A stretch of 14,967 nt of DNA from Bacillota bacterium (GTDB lineage: Bacteria; Bacillota; Clostridia; Peptostreptococcales; Anaerovoracaceae), in contig JAGATO010000100.1 of NCBI GenBank assembly GCA_017621195.1, positions 1-14,967 of the forward strand, written 5' to 3'. How positions within the stretch are numbered: position 1 is the stretch's first letter; each line of letters opens with the position of its first letter. This document shows positions 13,181-14,967 of the stretch, piece by piece. A model generated the notes under the pieces. The model saw nothing but the letters and a program-made list of their open reading frames with translations, was not told where the DNA came from and did not search any database. The position numbers and the translations under genes are program-made.

Positions 13181-14062
13181 ATGAAAATCAAAGACTTATT
13201 TGAACAGAAAAAAACGATCTTCTCTCTGGAGATCTTCCCTCCCAAGTACACGGCTCCCGTGGAGAGCATCTTTGAGACGCTGGACGGTCTGAAGGGCGTG
13301 GAACCGGATTATATCAGTGTTACCTACGGTGCCGGCGGCAAAGCCAAGGACCGGACCGTGGAAATCGCGGAGAAGATCAAGAAGGATTACGGCATCGAAA
13401 GCATGGCTCACCTGTCCTGCATCTCCTCTACCAAGGAAGAAGTGGCAGCTCAGATTCGGCAGCTGAAGGAACGGGGCATCGAGAACGTTCTGGCGCTGCG
13501 GGGCGACATTCCGGAGGATCCGGATTTCGGCTTCCCCACACCGCTGCACTATGAGCACGCTTCCGACCTGGTCAAGGAACTGAAGAAGGACGGAAGCTTC
13601 TCCATCGGCGCCGCCTGCTATCCGGAGTGCCATCTGGACTGTGTGGATCTGAAGACTGACATCAAGAATCTGAAATATAAGGTGGACTGCGGCGTGGACT
13701 TCCTGGTGAGCCAGCTGTTCTTCGACAACGAAGAATTCTTTGAGTTCATGGAAAAGCTGGATATCGCCGAAATCAACGTTCCCGTGGAAGCCGGAATCAT
13801 GCCGGTAATGAACCGGAACCAGATTCTGCGTATGTGCAGACTGTCCGGCTGTAAGGTTCCCAAGAAGCTGCAGAGAATGCTGGATCGCTATGGCGATGAT
13901 CCCGCTTCCATGCTGGAAGCCGGTGAAGCTTATGCTACCGAACAGATCAGTGACCTGCTGACCGGCGGCATCCACGGCATCCACCTGTACAGCATGAATC
14001 GGCCGGATGTTGCCAAGCGCATCTTCAACAATCTGCAGAGCATCCGCAGACTGCAGAAATAA
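13181..14062 (+). CDS. metF: Methylenetetrahydrofolate reductase
   Basis: A 293-residue flavoenzyme of normal MetF length that reduces 5,10-methylene-THF to 5-methyl-THF, the methyl donor for methionine synthesis. The catalytic glutamate is Glu17 in FSLEIFPPK; VTYGAGG, MAHLSCIS, VLALRGD and FLVSQLFFDNEEF are the usual flavin- and folate-site segments; HGIHLYSMNR near the C-terminus is also typical. AAAGGA at 13164-13169, within the end of truA, is the ribosome binding site. The gene is followed by a terminator and then by a methionine synthase gene whose enzyme uses its product. In some acetogenic Clostridia MetF serves the Wood-Ljungdahl pathway with a MetV partner, but no metV is visible here, so the methionine role is favoured. 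Confidence 0.96.
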   Translation: MKIKDLFEQKKTIFSLEIFPPKYTAPVESIFETLDGLKGVEPDYISVTYGAGGKAKDRTVEIAEKIKKDYGIESMAHLSCISSTKEEVAAQIRQLKERGIENVLALRGDIPEDPDFGFPTPLHYEHASDLVKELKKDGSFSIGAACYPECHLDCVDLKTDIKNLKYKVDCGVDFLVSQLFFDNEEFFEFMEKLDIAEINVPVEAGIMPVMNRNQILRMCRLSGCKVPKKLQRMLDRYGDDPASMLEAGEAYATEQISDLLTGGIHGIHLYSMNRPDVAKRIFNNLQSIRRLQK

Positions 14063-14091
14063 GCCATGGCTGAGTGGTGTTGAATAACCGC

Positions 14092-14137
14092 AGCGTCTTC
14101 CTCTTAACACGAAAGCGTCAGGGGAAGATGCTTTTTT
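14092..14137 (+). terminator. Intrinsic terminator after metF
   Basis: AGCGTCTTCCTC (14092-14103) pairs with GGGGAAGATGCT (14121-14132) with G-T pairs at two positions, and is followed by a run of six T (14132-14137). It ends the truA-metF unit before the separate methionine synthase promoter. Confidence 0.85.
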
Positions 14138-14207
14138 GTATCCTCCACCGCGTTGCTGAGGATCGCCGAAAGCACCTGTCGAAAGCCGTTGGTTTCGCAG
14201 TCTGCAG

Positions 14208-14237
14208 TTGTAATATCCTGCATCTTTATGGTATAAT
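14208..14237 (+). promoter_or_regulatory. Extended -10 promoter for the methionine synthase gene
   Basis: TATAAT (14232-14237) is preceded by TG at 14229-14230 (TGGTATAAT), with TTGTAA (14208-14213) as -35 at 18 bases. The leader to ATG 14262 is under 20 bases, too short for a riboswitch after the start site. GGGAGG (14247-14252) is the ribosome binding site. Confidence 0.8.
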
Positions 14238-14261
14238 CAATTATTCGGGAGGTATAACAAA

Positions 14262-14967
14262 ATGAGCATCAGACAACTGTTGGGAAAGCGAGTCATCATC
14301 TGCGACGGAGCTACGGGAACGATGATCCAGAAATCCGGGATCCCCGTGGAAACCCATCCGGAGATGCTGAACTTCACACACCCGGAAGGAATTAAGAATA
14401 TATACAAGCAGTATTACGAGGCCGGAAGCGATTTCGTATCCACCAACACCTTCGGCGCCAATGCGTTTAAGATGGAAAGCTGCGGACATACCGTGGAGGA
14501 GATCGTGACTCAGGCCGTGACCATCGCCCAAGAAGCCGCGGCGGAAATGGAGGACAAGCTGGGACGGCCCTGCTACGTGGCTCTGGACATCGCACCCATC
14601 GGTCGGCTGATGGAGCCTGCCGGTGACATGACCTTTGACGAAGCCGTGGAGCTGTTCCGCCAACAGGTGGAGGCCGGAGTCAAGGCCGGAGCGGATCTGA
14701 TCGTCTGCGAAACCTTCACCGACGTCTACGAGCTGAAGGCCGCCACCATCGCCGTTCGCGAGACCACAGATCTGCCCCTGTTCTGCTCCGTTACCTTCCA
14801 GGAGGACGGAAGAACGCTGATGGGTACCGATCCTGAAACCATGGTGTACTACCTGCAGGATCTGGGCATGGACGCCTTGGGCGTCAACTGCTCCTTAGGT
14901 CCGAAGCAGATGGTTCCCATCGCCGAAAAAGTGCTGGCCACCTGTAAACTGCCGGTGCTGATTCGAC
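14262..14967 (+). CDS. metH: Methionine synthase (MetH-type), N-terminal homocysteine-binding domain, partial
   Basis: The first 235 codons of a homocysteine methyltransferase are present; the gene runs off the window. The domain starts IICDGATGTMIQKSG (compare the DGGMGTMIQ motif of MetH), continues with YYEAGSDFVSTNTFGAN, ALDIAPIGRLM, GADLIVCETFTD, and reaches the first zinc ligand, Cys210 in LGVNCSLGP. The later Cys-Cys zinc pair and any pterin and cobalamin domains lie outside the window, so a full MetH, a shorter clostridial version or a stand-alone homocysteine methyltransferase all remain possible. metF just upstream favours the 5-methyl-THF/cobalamin-dependent form. It has its own promoter separate from metF and no S-box element upstream. 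Confidence 0.9.
   Translation, partial: MSIRQLLGKRVIICDGATGTMIQKSGIPVETHPEMLNFTHPEGIKNIYKQYYEAGSDFVSTNTFGANAFKMESCGHTVEEIVTQAVTIAQEAAAEMEDKLGRPCYVALDIAPIGRLMEPAGDMTFDEAVELFRQQVEAGVKAGADLIVCETFTDVYELKAATIAVRETTDLPLFCSVTFQEDGRTLMGTDPETMVYYLQDLGMDALGVNCSLGPKQMVPIAEKVLATCKLPVLIR

Noticed and set aside
14063..14261. SAM (S-box) or cobalamin riboswitch upstream of the methionine synthase gene
   Set aside because: No conserved S-box core or cobalamin-box motif is visible, and the only hairpin is a plain terminator upstream of a new promoter.
1..14967. CRISPR array, tRNA or rRNA genes, insertion sequences, phage or integrase genes
   Set aside because: I saw no regularly spaced repeats, cloverleaf sequences, rRNA segments or transposase/integrase motifs on either strand.

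Overview
The window looks like chromosomal DNA of a moderately GC-rich member of the Bacillota, most likely class Clostridia. The grounds are strong AGGAG-type ribosome binding sites, sigma-A promoters with consensus or extended -10 boxes, U-tailed intrinsic terminators, and families typical of the group: two YitT/YczE membrane proteins, a DltABCD-like set, a YmfI-like reductase and a metF/metH pair. I cannot name a genus. There is no rRNA, tRNA, CRISPR array, transposase or phage gene.

Region 1 (1-6123, + strand) is the most notable part. It is a tightly packed operon resembling the dlt (D-alanylation) pathway but remodelled: a DltA-like amino-acid adenylating enzyme, a GNAT acyltransferase, a DltC-like carrier protein, a DltB-like MBOAT membrane acyltransferase, and a membrane-anchored protein joining a DltD/SGNH-like domain to a NodB-type polysaccharide deacetylase. 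The likely flow is that the adenylase loads an amino acid onto the carrier, the MBOAT protein moves it across the membrane, and the SGNH domain passes it to an extracytoplasmic polymer that the fused deacetylase also edits. The DltA cysteine linked to D-alanine choice is Gly here, so the substrate may not be D-alanine. The operon starts upstream of the window; only the last codons of a preceding gene are visible.

Region 2 (6149-8995, - strand) is a three-gene cluster: a FabG-type reductase resembling the EF-P 5-aminopentanone reductase YmfI, a metal-dependent amidohydrolase, and a YczE-like membrane protein that seems to lack much of its second half. It converges on region 1 at a hairpin terminator.

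Region 3 (9031-10855, + strand) has a near-consensus promoter, alanine racemase (alr), a YjaB-like GNAT acetyltransferase, and a bidirectional terminator shared with the convergent YitT-family gene (10898-11779, - strand).

Region 4 (11939-12262) holds a 42-residue, Cys/Arg/Trp-rich small protein gene on the - strand with its own ribosome binding site, candidate promoter and terminator. It is divergent from truA, and a perfect 8-8-8 dyad lies between the two promoters.

Region 5 (12233-14967, + strand) carries truA and metF in one transcription unit, a terminator, then a new extended -10 promoter and the first 235 codons of a MetH-type methionine synthase that runs off the window.
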